The translations under genes were made by a program, and so were the position numbers. DNA of 64,000 nucleotides from JANQIO01 sp965229625 (GTDB lineage Bacteria; Pseudomonadota; Gammaproteobacteria; Pseudomonadales; Halieaceae), in assembly GCA_965229625.1 (NCBI GenBank), contig CBDDJJ010000001.1, forward strand, positions 868,001-932,000. The letters run 5' to 3'. Below, one piece after another: positions 33,633 through 42,557 of the stretch. The notes beneath the pieces are model-generated. The model was not told where the DNA came from. It ran no database searches and saw only the letters and a program-made list of their open reading frames with translations. Every line of letters begins with the position of its first letter. Within the stretch, counting starts at the first letter, position 1.

Positions 33633-35249
33633 TTAAAAGGAATACCAGTCGCCGGCGGGCTGGGTGAGGAAGTCTTCCTGCCGCAGTTCAATCACCGTGG
33701 GGCGATCCTGCCGAACCGCCTGTTTCAGGCAATCCGCCAGTCGGTCGAGGTCCTTGGGCCTCGCCGTATGGCAGCCCAGTGCCGCTGCGGCGGCAATGAG
33801 ATCAGGCGTAAAGATGTCTACGCCTACCGGCTCCACGTCGGCTGCCACCATGCCCTGGCGAATCTCCTGGTAGCCGCGATTGTTCCATATCAGCACGGCC
33901 ACCGGCAGGCCGGCTTCGACGCCGGCGGCCAGTTCGGTGAGGGTGAACTGGGTGGAACCGTCGCCGATTAGCGCTGCGACGGGTAAATCGGGGCAGGCCA
34001 GCTTCGCGCCGAGGCTGGCGGGGATGGCGAAGCCCAGGGTGCCGCCGCCGGTGGCGGAATGAAAATAGCGGCGTGGAGCCGCGCACTCGTACTGCCACAC
34101 GGCGTAGTAGGTCGGCAGTGTCGAGTCTCCCACCAGCAGCAGGTCGGGCAGCGCCGACTGCAGGCTGTCGAACAGTGCCTGCATCTCAGCGTGGTAGTGC
34201 GGCTCCTGCCGGATCGCATCGCGGATCGCCGCGGTGCGGAGTGCCCCGCCCCGCTCCGCCGGTTCGAGCTGCTCTGCGAGCGCGGCCATAAACAGCGCTG
34301 CGTCGCTGGCCACTGCCAACACGGGTCGCTGGTTGCGCGCCAGTTGCTGTGGATCGATATCGACCCGTATCAAGGACCCCTGGCGCTGGATATCGCCCAG
34401 GAACAACATGTCGTAGTCGGTCTCTGCCCATTCGGTACCCACCGCCAGCACCACATCTGCTGCGGCCAGCGTATCGCGCACGGGTGTCAGCGAGGGGCTG
34501 GAGCCCACTGCCAACGGATGCGAGGCGGGGACCACGCCCTTGGCGTTCACGGTGTTGCACACTGGCGCGTCCAGCAGCTCAGCCAGTGCTGTGGCTTCTG
34601 CCGCAGCATCAATGGCGCCACCGCCGAGGATCATCACGGGCTGTCGGGCTTCGGCTAGCAGGGCTGCCGCTTCAGCAACTCTTTTGGGGTCCGGCCCGGG
34701 TGTTGTGGGCTGGGGCCAGGGTGTGGTGTCCACGTCGCTGGCATCAGCGGTGATCACGTCCAGCGGCAATTCGATATGGACGGGACCGGGGCGTTGGCTG
34801 GCAAACACCGCAAAGGCCCGCGCCAGCACCCGGGGAAGGTCGGCGGGATCCATCAGGGTGTGGCTGAAGCGGCTGCACTGGGCCGCCAGCGCACCCTGGT
34901 CGGGGAGTTCGTGCAGGTGCCCTTCGCCCATGCCCAGGTCGCGGCGCGCGGCCACGGCGGTGATCACCAGCATGGGGATGGAATCCGCCAGCGCCTGCAT
35001 CATGCCGGTGGCGGCATTGGTGAGGCCGGGCCCGGAGATGAGGAAACACACGCCAACCCGACCCGAGGCCCGCGCGTATCCATCCGCCATGAAAGCGGCG
35101 CCCTGCTCATGCCGGGGACTGACGTGGCGAATCGATGAGTTGGCCAGCCCGCGGTAGAGCTGCACTGTGTGATTGCCGGGTATACCGAAGACGGTGTCTA
35201 CCCCGTACCCTTCGAGCAGCTCGACCAGCGCTTCGCCGCAGCTCGGCAC
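33633..35249 (-). CDS. ThDP-dependent decarboxylase, AruI-like (5-guanidino-2-oxopentanoate decarboxylase)
   Basis: The 538-residue protein has the three-domain acetolactate-synthase fold. The ThDP glutamate is in SPRHEQGAAFMADGYA. The cofactor-binding G-D-G ... N-N is in LIGDGSTQFTLTELAAGV and VLIWNNRGYQEIRQGM. The N-terminal stretch CGEALVELLEGYGVDTVFGIPGNHTVQLYRGL, with GMGEGHLHELPDQ, resembles AruI of the arginine transaminase pathway more than biosynthetic IlvB. GTG 35249 directly follows the TrhO gene stop. No arginine:pyruvate transaminase lies next to it, so the assignment rests on similarity of remembered motifs; other 2-oxoacids are possible. Confidence 0.82.
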   Translation of the reverse strand: MPSCGEALVELLEGYGVDTVFGIPGNHTVQLYRGLANSSIRHVSPRHEQGAAFMADGYARASGRVGVCFLISGPGLTNAATGMMQALADSIPMLVITAVAARRDLGMGEGHLHELPDQGALAAQCSRFSHTLMDPADLPRVLARAFAVFASQRPGPVHIELPLDVITADASDVDTTPWPQPTTPGPDPKRVAEAAALLAEARQPVMILGGGAIDAAAEATALAELLDAPVCNTVNAKGVVPASHPLAVGSSPSLTPVRDTLAAADVVLAVGTEWAETDYDMLFLGDIQRQGSLIRVDIDPQQLARNQRPVLAVASDAALFMAALAEQLEPAERGGALRTAAIRDAIRQEPHYHAEMQALFDSLQSALPDLLLVGDSTLPTYYAVWQYECAAPRRYFHSATGGGTLGFAIPASLGAKLACPDLPVAALIGDGSTQFTLTELAAGVEAGLPVAVLIWNNRGYQEIRQGMVAADVEPVGVDIFTPDLIAAAAALGCHTARPKDLDRLADCLKQAVRQDRPTVIELRQEDFLTQPAGDWYSF

Positions 35250-36224
35250 TCAGTAACCCTCTGCGGCGTCGGGGTGTGGGTTCTGTATCGCCTGGGCGCG
35301 CTGGCGTTCGGGTGGCGGGACACCGATATGCCGCTCGTTGCGCGCGGCCGCCAGTTCCACCTGCTTTTGCCGCTCGGCAAACCGCGCCTTCTGGTCATCA
35401 CTGAGCTGGTCATGGCAGCCCGGGCAACACACGCCCTTCATATACAGCGGGGAGAGTTTGTCCGCTTCCGTAATCGGGTGCCGACAGCCATGGCACTGGT
35501 CGTACTGCCCTTTCTGCAGGTGGTGATCGACGGAGACGCGGTTGTCGAACACAAAGCACTCGCCTTCCCAGGTGCTCTGTTCGGGCGGGACCTCTTCCAG
35601 GTACTTGAGGATGCCGCCTTCCAGGTGGAACACTTCCTCGAAGCCCTCACCCAGCATAAAGGCGGAGGCCTTTTCGCAACGAATGCCGCCGGTGCAGAAC
35701 ATCGCAACCTTGCGGTGCTGCTCCGGTTTGAAGTGGCTGCGCACGTAGGCAGGAAACTCGCGGAATGTTGTGGTGTGGGGATCAACGGCGCCGCGGAAGC
35801 TGCCGATCGCTACTTCGTAGTCGTTGCGGGTATCGATCAGCAGGACTTCCGGGTCTTCCACCAACGCATTCCAGTCCGCCGGCTTCACGTAGGTACCCAC
35901 CTGCCGGTTCGGGTCCACGCCCTCCACGCCCATGGTGACGATCTCCTTCTTGAGCTTCACCTTCATGCGGTAGAACGGCAGGTGGTCGTCGTAGGATTCC
36001 TTGTGCTGCAGGTCGGCCAGCCTGGGATCGCTTTTCAGGTAGGCGAGTACCCGGTCGATGCCCTGGCGGGTGCCGGCAATAGTGCCATTGAGGCCTTCTT
36101 CCGCCAGCAACAGGGTGCCGCGGGTCCCCGCGGCCAGGCACTCGTCCAGCAGCGGCTCGCGCAGTTCGCGGTAGTTTTCCAGGGTGACAAATTTGTAGAG
36201 CGCCGCAACGACGGTGTCAGTCAC
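35250..36224 (-). CDS. trhO: tRNA U34 hydroxylase TrhO (rhodanese-like, YceA family)
   Basis: TrhO makes 5-hydroxyuridine at tRNA position 34 using oxygen. The 324-residue protein has an N-terminal ferredoxin-like domain (ALYKFVTLENYRELREPLL, EEGLNGTIAG) and a rhodanese domain with active loop MFCTGGIRCEKAS (C177, C183). A C-terminal cysteine-rich zinc segment (CHGCRHPI, CCPGCHDQL) follows. The length and order match YceA. Its ATG overlaps the stop of the BolA gene, and its stop abuts the GTG of the decarboxylase gene. Confidence 0.95.
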   Translation of the reverse strand: MTDTVVAALYKFVTLENYRELREPLLDECLAAGTRGTLLLAEEGLNGTIAGTRQGIDRVLAYLKSDPRLADLQHKESYDDHLPFYRMKVKLKKEIVTMGVEGVDPNRQVGTYVKPADWNALVEDPEVLLIDTRNDYEVAIGSFRGAVDPHTTTFREFPAYVRSHFKPEQHRKVAMFCTGGIRCEKASAFMLGEGFEEVFHLEGGILKYLEEVPPEQSTWEGECFVFDNRVSVDHHLQKGQYDQCHGCRHPITEADKLSPLYMKGVCCPGCHDQLSDDQKARFAERQKQVELAAARNERHIGVPPPERQRAQAIQNPHPDAAEGY

Positions 36225-36565
36225 ACCGGGTCTCCGTCGCCCTGGCTGGCTTCTGCCTTGCTACCACCCAGGCAGGGCGGCGACATCGGTGCCTCACCAA
36301 ACCGCTCCTCCCATTCCTCGCGGGTATAGGTATGCAGCGCCAGGGCATGGACAGGCCCCGCCAGTTCGTCGCCCAGCAAGGCATACACGGACTGGTGGCG
36401 CGCTACCTTGCGCTGGCTGGCAAAGGAATCGGCCACCACCACCACCTTGAAGTGGGTTTCGGAGTTGGGTGGCACATTGTGTTGATGGCTCTCGTTGAGA
36501 ACCTCGAGGTGCGCTGGCGCCAGGGCGTCAGCGAGCTTCTGCTCTATTTGCTGCTGTACGGTCAT
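36221..36565 (-). CDS. bolA: BolA-family protein
   Basis: The 114-residue protein shows the BolA fold: IEQKLADALAPAHLEVLNESHQHNVPPNSETHFKVVVVADSF ... RKVARHQSVYALLGDELAGPVHALALHTYTREEW. BolA proteins partner with monothiol glutaredoxins in iron-sulfur cluster handling and may act on transcription. Its tail (PMSPPCLGGSKAEAS) is longer than the core. It overlaps the AraC regulator upstream and TrhO downstream by four bases each. Confidence 0.95.
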   Translation of the reverse strand: MTVQQQIEQKLADALAPAHLEVLNESHQHNVPPNSETHFKVVVVADSFASQRKVARHQSVYALLGDELAGPVHALALHTYTREEWEERFGEAPMSPPCLGGSKAEASQGDGDPV

Positions 36566-37677
36566 GGCGGCGGATTATACTGCCCCTCCGGTGTGATGGA
36601 ACCCTCCAGCAACCCGGTGCGAAAGGCCCCGGGGGTCATGCCGGTCCATTTCTTGAAGGATCGGTGGAACGCGCTGGGATCGGTGAAACCCAGCTGATCG
36701 GCCACCGTATTGATCGACAGGTCGGCCTGGCCCAGGTAACGGCAGGCCGCTTCCCGGCGACATTCGTCCTTGAGCTGTTGGAAGGTCGTGCCCTCCTTCT
36801 TCAAGCGGCGCCGCAATGTCGGTGCCGACATGTTGAGTGCCCGGCTGATGGTATCGAAGCCCGGGAAACCATCGGAGAAATCATAGCCGATCATGGCGCG
36901 CACCCGGGCTACCAGGCTCTGGCCATGCCGGTCGCGGGTCATGGTCAGCAGCTGGTAGGGGGCGGTACGCAGGAATTCGTCTACCGATTGCTCTGTATGC
37001 ACAACCGGGAGGCGCAGGCTGGCGCTGTCAAAGTAGAGCAAGTTGGCGGGCTGCCCGAAATACACGGGGCAGGCGAACAATTCCCGGTACTTGGCAGCGG
37101 ACGCCGGCTTGCGACCGACAAAATCCACCCGGCGCAGTTCAAGGGCGCGGCCGGTCAGCCAGCCGAAGAAGCGATGCCATGCCGACAGTGCATAGGCATC
37201 GAGTATATCCACGGGGGCATCAGCGCCGGAACGATTGCCCCCGGAATCCTCGCCCGTAGATAGCGCCTCCCGGTAACCCACCCGGGCGACCTGTTCCGAA
37301 AAATTGGTATACAGCGGAAGCTGTTCAGGAAACAGTGTGCGGTAGAAGTCTGCGGCGCGACGGATGGCACGTCCCAGGTTTTCGCAGGACATCACCGCAT
37401 AGCACATCATGCGAAAAGCGCCCGGGGAGACCGCAACGCCGGGCTTCAGCCCGAAACTTTCGTCCTCGATGCTGGCCAACACCTGCTGGTAGACGCGGCT
37501 GTACTGCATGGCGCTGACATCGGCGCGCCAGCCAGATGCGTCGGCGTTGGCAGGATCGAAGTCCAGCCCCGCCGCATCCAGTATTCCACGCAGTGCCATT
37601 GGGTCCGCGGGGATCAGGCGCAGCAAGGACACGACATAGCGTGTTGGCACCCGGTGATCCTGCACAGCTACCGTCAT
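36562..37677 (-). CDS. AraC-family transcriptional regulator
   Basis: The 371-residue protein has an N-terminal ligand domain of the arabinose-binding/OruR type (LRGILDAAGLDFDP, VYQQVLASIEDESFGLKPGVAVSPGAFRMM). It has a C-terminal double helix-turn-helix (STISRALNMSAPTLRRRL-like and LSINTVADQLGFTDPSAFHRSFKKWTGMTPGAFR). Relatives control ornithine, proline or lipid-compound use. It is first in an overlapping chain with bolA, trhO and the AruI-like gene; co-transcription with an AruI-type enzyme would suit an arginine/ornithine role, but that is inference. Confidence 0.92.
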   Translation of the reverse strand: MTVAVQDHRVPTRYVVSLLRLIPADPMALRGILDAAGLDFDPANADASGWRADVSAMQYSRVYQQVLASIEDESFGLKPGVAVSPGAFRMMCYAVMSCENLGRAIRRAADFYRTLFPEQLPLYTNFSEQVARVGYREALSTGEDSGGNRSGADAPVDILDAYALSAWHRFFGWLTGRALELRRVDFVGRKPASAAKYRELFACPVYFGQPANLLYFDSASLRLPVVHTEQSVDEFLRTAPYQLLTMTRDRHGQSLVARVRAMIGYDFSDGFPGFDTISRALNMSAPTLRRRLKKEGTTFQQLKDECRREAACRYLGQADLSINTVADQLGFTDPSAFHRSFKKWTGMTPGAFRTGLLEGSITPEGQYNPPP

Positions 37678-37730
37678 CTGGCTCTGAATCTCGTCTCCAC
37701 TGAACGCCTGATATTACCAAATCAAAGCTT

Positions 37731-37759
37731 TTGTTGCGGCCCGGGGCCGGGCATATACT
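37731..37759 (+). promoter_or_regulatory. Promoter placed for a leaderless mRNA
   Basis: TTGTTG (37731-37736), 17 bases and TATACT (37754-37759) form a promoter whose start point would fall at about 37766, the A of the ATG of the repeat-protein gene. No ribosome site lies before that ATG. Confidence 0.6.
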
Positions 37760-37765
37760 TGGCCT

Positions 37766-38629
37766 ATGAGCGACCTCTATGACATCTTCTTCGCCGGCAA
37801 AATCGTCGACGGCTTTGACGAGAGCTCTGTGCGCGAGAACGTCGCCAGGCTGTTCAAGGCCAATCCGGCGACGGTGGAGAAACTGTTCTCAGGCAAACCA
37901 CAGCTGATCAAACGCGGTGTCGAAAAACAAGCCGCCATCAAGTACAAGGCCGCGATGCAGAAGGCCGGCGCAGTGCCCCTGATACGTGCGCACGGCGCCG
38001 AGAAACCCGCCGCGGCCACCGCCCCGGAACCTGCACCCGCGCCAGCACCTGCCCCCAAAGAACAAACTATGGCAGAGCGGCTGGCGGCGCTCACCGGGGA
38101 GCCGGCTCCCGGTGCGGAAACGCCTGAGGCGCCCTTTGCTACCGCCAGTTCACCCGCTGCAGCGCCGGCTGCGACCAGTGCCGAAGCGGACGGTTTCAGC
38201 CTCGCACCGGCAGGCAGCGATGTGCTGCGGGAGGACGAACGTGCTGCTGTCGAGGAGCTCGATATCGACACCAGCGCCATCCACCTGGCGCCCGAATTCA
38301 GCGAGCCGGAAGTGGCTGTGCGAGAAGAGCCGCCCGCGCCGGATACCAGCCATATGAGCATGGGCGAAGTCGGCGACGACATTCCCACTCTGCACGACGC
38401 GGTGCTGGAACTGGACCCGGACACCAGCCACCTGAGCATGGGTGAGGTGGGTGAAGATATTCCCCATCTGGAAGACGACCGCGAGCCGGTGTCGGTAGAC
38501 ACCAGCGCTATAGACCTGGCCCCGGAAGGCAGCGACGTGCTGGAAGAAGCCTACCGCAAGAAGGACGAGCCCGAAGCTCCCGACACCAGCCATATCAAGC
38601 TGGCGAGCACTTTCGACACACCAGGCTGA
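37766..38629 (+). CDS. Acidic repeat protein with conserved N-terminal domain
   Basis: The 287-residue protein has three parts. Residues 1-75 (YDIFFAGKIVDGFDESSVRENVARLF ... GVEKQAAIKYKAAMQKAGAVPLI) form a small helical-looking domain that I have seen at the N-terminus of uncharacterised gammaproteobacterial proteins. Residues 80-140 are Ala/Pro-rich. Residues 144-287 hold repeats centred on DTS-[A/H] at 168, 193, 219, 245 and 273, spaced 25-28 residues. They alternate the types DTSAI-LAPEGSDVLEE and DTSH-SMGEVGDDIP. The repeats are strongly acidic. There is no signal peptide or membrane segment. The function is unknown. The promoter suggests a leaderless start. Confidence 0.8.
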   Translation: MSDLYDIFFAGKIVDGFDESSVRENVARLFKANPATVEKLFSGKPQLIKRGVEKQAAIKYKAAMQKAGAVPLIRAHGAEKPAAATAPEPAPAPAPAPKEQTMAERLAALTGEPAPGAETPEAPFATASSPAAAPAATSAEADGFSLAPAGSDVLREDERAAVEELDIDTSAIHLAPEFSEPEVAVREEPPAPDTSHMSMGEVGDDIPTLHDAVLELDPDTSHLSMGEVGEDIPHLEDDREPVSVDTSAIDLAPEGSDVLEEAYRKKDEPEAPDTSHIKLASTFDTPG

Positions 38630-38713
38630 GACCTGGCGGCAAACCTCCCAGGCTGGCCGCCGGCATGCGGGAATTTATCGTCAGTACTGACAGCGGCGGC
38701 CCTAACCCGCCCT

Positions 38714-40405
38714 CTACTCGATGGCCAGAGACCCCCTGGCCGATTCACCAATCTCGACCAGGAACGTGGCACCGCTGCGGACCTTCAGCACCACCTGTTC
38801 CAGTTTCGGGAGCGGCTTGAACAGGTAATACACGTTGTACACGCTGCCCGCAGACCAGTCCGGTTGGTCGGGGCCGAAGTAGCCCTCTGTCCACTGCCAC
38901 GGCAGGCGAAAAGCCCTGCCCCGCGAGCACAACAGCAGTTCCGCGGGAATGCCTGCGCTGAGCGGTAGCTGGGACCAGCCAGTCAACCTGTGCATCTGGG
39001 CGCCAGGGCGGGCAGTGACCTCCATGGAACCGGCTACGCGGCTGGCGCCTTCCGGTTTACAGGCCGCGACCTCCTCAACATCCACATACTGAGGGTGGTG
39101 GGTGTACGGATCGTAGACTCCTCGTACAAGGGCGCGCTGCAACTCCGCGGCAGCGGGCTCAGCCAGCGCGAGGTGGCGATTCGACAGCGGATGGCCGCTC
39201 ACCAGCCAGGCTTCCTGCCCCTTGATCTTGTCCAGGTTCTGCCTGCTGATTCCCTCCTGTGCCGACACGTAGCGCGACAGGCAAAGCACAAACAGCAGCG
39301 CCATAAGGACCCACCGTAACCAGCCCTCGCGGCTGTGTCCCTCCAGCCAGGTAAATCGGGAGACGCTATCGAGAATCACGGAAAACCAGAAAAGCTGTGA
39401 ATAGAACCAGTAGCGATGGCTCACGTTCAGGTCGCCAAAGGTCAGGCCCGCTCTCATCAGGGTCACCAGTAACAGTGAACCCATGATGTAAACAATGAAC
39501 AGCTGGGTGGTGCCCGCCCGACCCCTGGCGAGATCCACCAGGCAGAGCGCCGTATAGGCCATGCCGGCCACACCCATGACAGCCGCCAGCAGCACCTGCT
39601 CGGAAAAAAAGCGCCCCACCAGTACCAGATGGAACAGGCCGGCCTTAAGCGGGGCGACCAGCACGAACCTGAGTGAATGCAACATGCGAGCCTGCACCAG
39701 CTCGTCGTCATTGGAGAGTATCCATTCATAAACCAGCAGTGCTGCTAACAGCCAGAGCGCTGCCACCAGGTAGGCTCGCGCATCGCGTACCCTGCATGCA
39801 ATCGCCAGCGGTAGGAGAAGAAACACAACGAAGCCGTTGCCCTGGGTAAGGCAGGCTGCAAAGCCCAGCATGAACGCGCCAAGCACCCGCCTCCAGGACA
39901 GGAATGCATGGTTTGCCAGGATCAGCGCAGCCAGGCCCAGCGGCCAGACGCCAAGGTTACTGAGGGCCGCCATCGCCCAGGTGCCGTTATGCCAGCCTAG
40001 TGGCTGGAAGAGCAACAGCGCTCCCAGCGCGACATTGAATCCATGCCTTGAGGCAGGTGGCAGCTGGCTGACAAACAGCAGAAAAGTCAGCAGCGCAAAG
40101 CTGTTGCCGACAAAGATCAGGTGTCGGAAATTCAGCTCGCCCGCCAGGTGATACTGAGCCAGCACAAGCAGCCGGTTGAGCAGCGTCAGGTGTTCCGTGT
40201 TATTGGGCAGAAAAAGCAGTCGCCGCTTTTCCTCCCAGGAACCTGCATCCAGGTAATCCACCAGGAACTTGAGCAAATTGCTGTAGTCGTCCGCCTGCGG
40301 GATATTGACCGCGTTGACATAGAGAAACAGCGCATAGAAGCCGATCAGAAAAGCGACGGGGAGCCACCAGGAGTACGGATCCTTTGCCTGGCCGTTGTGA
40401 TTCAT
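38714..40405 (-). CDS. Multi-pass membrane protein, possibly a GT-C-type glycosyltransferase
   Basis: The 563-residue protein has about ten hydrophobic helices between residues 12 and 390. A soluble periplasmic-looking C-terminal domain follows (LPWQWTEGYFGPDQPDWSAGSVYNVYY ... LKVRSGATFLVEIGES). The first loop contains NIPQADDYSNLLKFL, with an Asp-Asp pair in the place where GT-C polyprenyl-phosphate-dependent transferases keep catalytic acids, and then NNTEHLTLLNRLL. I cannot match it to a named family. No cell-wall or polysaccharide genes flank it. The low-level use of less common codons is not marked. Confidence 0.7.
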   Translation of the reverse strand: MNHNGQAKDPYSWWLPVAFLIGFYALFLYVNAVNIPQADDYSNLLKFLVDYLDAGSWEEKRRLLFLPNNTEHLTLLNRLLVLAQYHLAGELNFRHLIFVGNSFALLTFLLFVSQLPPASRHGFNVALGALLLFQPLGWHNGTWAMAALSNLGVWPLGLAALILANHAFLSWRRVLGAFMLGFAACLTQGNGFVVFLLLPLAIACRVRDARAYLVAALWLLAALLVYEWILSNDDELVQARMLHSLRFVLVAPLKAGLFHLVLVGRFFSEQVLLAAVMGVAGMAYTALCLVDLARGRAGTTQLFIVYIMGSLLLVTLMRAGLTFGDLNVSHRYWFYSQLFWFSVILDSVSRFTWLEGHSREGWLRWVLMALLFVLCLSRYVSAQEGISRQNLDKIKGQEAWLVSGHPLSNRHLALAEPAAAELQRALVRGVYDPYTHHPQYVDVEEVAACKPEGASRVAGSMEVTARPGAQMHRLTGWSQLPLSAGIPAELLLCSRGRAFRLPWQWTEGYFGPDQPDWSAGSVYNVYYLFKPLPKLEQVVLKVRSGATFLVEIGESARGSLAIE

Positions 40406-40428
40406 GCTGTATTATCCGCGGCCCCGGC

Positions 40429-41793
40429 CTAGCCCAATGCCACTTCGACCCTCAAGCCGGGTCGATTATCCACGAGCTGGATAGTCCCGCGGTGCAGAGC
40501 CACCACCGCCTTCACCAGGCTCAGGCCAAGCCCGCTGCCCGGCTGCTTGCGGCTGGATTCCAGCCGGAAGAAGCGCTGGAACACGTTTTCCCGATCGGTT
40601 TCGGGAATCCCTGGCCCGCTGTCAGAAACGCTGATCTTCGGATGTCCGTCGTCATCAGCCGCCAGCAGCACCTCCACCTGGCCGCCTGGCGGTGTGTACT
40701 TCACCGCGTTGTCGAGCAGGTTGGCCAACATCTGGAAGATCAGGTCCCGGTCACCGTCCCAGCACACCCCCTTGCCGCTCGAACTGGCCACTGTCACGGA
40801 CTTCTCCTGCGCCAGGGGCTCATACAGTTCCACCACGTCCTGCACCAGTTCTTCCAGGTCGACCCGGGAGAAGCTGGAAATGCGATTGCCTGCCTCGAGC
40901 TGGGCGATACGCAGCAGGGCATTGAAGGTGGAAAGGATATCGTCACACTCGTCAATAATGGCCTGCACATCCTCACCATTGTCGGCCGGCAGGGTTTGCT
41001 TGAGACGGGTGAGATTATTGCGGATGTGGGTCAGCGGCGTGCGCAGGTCGTGGGCGATATTGTCTGACACCGTGCGCACACCGTGCATCAGCGATTCGGT
41101 CTGGTCTAGCATGCTGTTGAAATTTTCGATCAGGCGGCGCACGTTGCCCACGGAATCCCCGAGCGGTATCCGCTGGGACAGGTCGCCGTGCACGATATCG
41201 TCTATGCCGTCGTTGACGCTGTCGATTCGCCGCAAGGTATTCGCCGCGGCAAAAAAACCGCCAATCACTCCGAGGAATACCGTGGCAATCATGGTACGCA
41301 GCAGGGTGATAAACACCAGCCGCGCCGATTCGATGACCTCGTTGTAACGCAGCGCCGCCAACAGGTACCCCCCCTGGGGCAGCGTCAGCGGTCGACCCAG
41401 CAGTTCCTCACGGCCACCTTCATCGAAGCCGGTCAGCGTCAGGCCAAAGGCAATCCAGCCCTCCCCCAGTTCACGGTACTCGGGCCAGGCGTCAAGGGAC
41501 CCGGCGATCTTGCCGTACTGATCGTCCACCAGCAGGTACTGGAAGTTGCGGGCGTCCGCATCCCGGTCGCGGTCCTCTATGTACTGTTCGACGCCGGGCA
41601 GGCCCTGGCCGCTATAGATCAGGCTAACGGTCTCCAATTCGTCCACGACGGCATCCTGCAGCTCCTGGAAATAGCTGTAGGTGAAGGTGCCATAGATCAA
41701 TGCCATCACCAGGAACACCGCCAGGCTGAGCACCAGCACATAGCGCAGCATGAACCGGAAGGTGAGGCTGGTAAGGATGGCACGCAGGTTCAA
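40429..41793 (-). CDS. Two-component sensor histidine kinase
   Basis: The 454-residue kinase has two membrane helices (about 13-38 and 160-183) enclosing a periplasmic sensor region, then a HAMP linker. The dimerisation box is NIAHDLRTPLTHIRNNL with H248. N and G boxes follow: QMLANLLDNAVKYTPPGG, SDSGPGIPETDRENVFQRFFR and GSGLGLSLVKAVVALH. It starts at TTG 41793, overlapping the response-regulator stop. The stimulus is unknown. The layout resembles QseC/CzcS-type kinases. Confidence 0.93.
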   Translation of the reverse strand: MNLRAILTSLTFRFMLRYVLVLSLAVFLVMALIYGTFTYSYFQELQDAVVDELETVSLIYSGQGLPGVEQYIEDRDRDADARNFQYLLVDDQYGKIAGSLDAWPEYRELGEGWIAFGLTLTGFDEGGREELLGRPLTLPQGGYLLAALRYNEVIESARLVFITLLRTMIATVFLGVIGGFFAAANTLRRIDSVNDGIDDIVHGDLSQRIPLGDSVGNVRRLIENFNSMLDQTESLMHGVRTVSDNIAHDLRTPLTHIRNNLTRLKQTLPADNGEDVQAIIDECDDILSTFNALLRIAQLEAGNRISSFSRVDLEELVQDVVELYEPLAQEKSVTVASSSGKGVCWDGDRDLIFQMLANLLDNAVKYTPPGGQVEVLLAADDDGHPKISVSDSGPGIPETDRENVFQRFFRLESSRKQPGSGLGLSLVKAVVALHRGTIQLVDNRPGLRVEVALG

Positions 41794-42485
41794 AGGGCAG
41801 TCTCTTCAGGCAGCGGCGGCCCCAGCCGATATCCGGCGCCGCGTACGGTTTCCAGCAGCGCGGAGGGAAAGCCGCGATCGATCTTCTGGCGCAGCCGGCT
41901 GATATGCACATCGATCACATTGGTCTGCGGATCGAAGTGGTAACCCCAGACATGCTCCAACAGCATGGCCCGGGTCACTACCCGGCCGGCGTTGCGCAGC
42001 AGGTACTCCAGCAACTTGTACTCCCGGGGCTGCAGCTTGATCGAGGTATCTCCCCGTGCCACCTGCTGGTTGAGCAGGTCCATGGAAAGATCCTCCACCG
42101 TCAGCACGGTGGGGCTGGCCTCATCGCTGCGGCGACGGGCGAGAACTTCCAGCCGCGCCTGCAGTTCGGCAAATGCAAACGGCTTGCCGAGGTAGTCATC
42201 GGCACCCGCCTGCAGGCCTTTCACCCGGTCGTCCACTTCGCCGAGCGCGCTGAGTATGAGGATCGGTGTTGCAATACCATCGTTGCGCAGGGCCTGGACT
42301 AGGCTGAGCCCATCCAGGCCCGGCAGCATACGATCGAACACCATGACGTCAAAACGCCCATCACGGGCGAGCTGCAGGCCGCTGGTGCCGTCTTCGGCAC
42401 GCTGCACTCGAATACCTGCACTGCCCAGGCCCTCGCAGATATAATCTGCGACCCGGTTGTCGTCTTCGACCAGCAATACGTCCAT
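41790..42485 (-). CDS. OmpR/PhoB-family response regulator
   Basis: The 231-residue protein has a receiver domain with the acidic pocket VEDDN, the phosphoacceptor D51 in VFDRMLPGLDG, a conserved serine (LILSAL) and lysine (YLGKPF). The C-terminal winged helix reads KLQPREYKLLEYLLRNAGRVVTRAMLLEHVWGYHFDPQTNVIDVHISRLRQKID. It is cotranscribed with its kinase, with a four-base overlap. Targets cannot be predicted from the window. Confidence 0.95.
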   Translation of the reverse strand: MDVLLVEDDNRVADYICEGLGSAGIRVQRAEDGTSGLQLARDGRFDVMVFDRMLPGLDGLSLVQALRNDGIATPILILSALGEVDDRVKGLQAGADDYLGKPFAFAELQARLEVLARRRSDEASPTVLTVEDLSMDLLNQQVARGDTSIKLQPREYKLLEYLLRNAGRVVTRAMLLEHVWGYHFDPQTNVIDVHISRLRQKIDRGFPSALLETVRGAGYRLGPPLPEETAL

Positions 42486-42557
42486 GCAGCGACTTTATCA
42501 CGGCAGTGGCACAGCGAAAGCGAGCACCTGCTGAGCACAAGGAGAACTCTTCCACCC

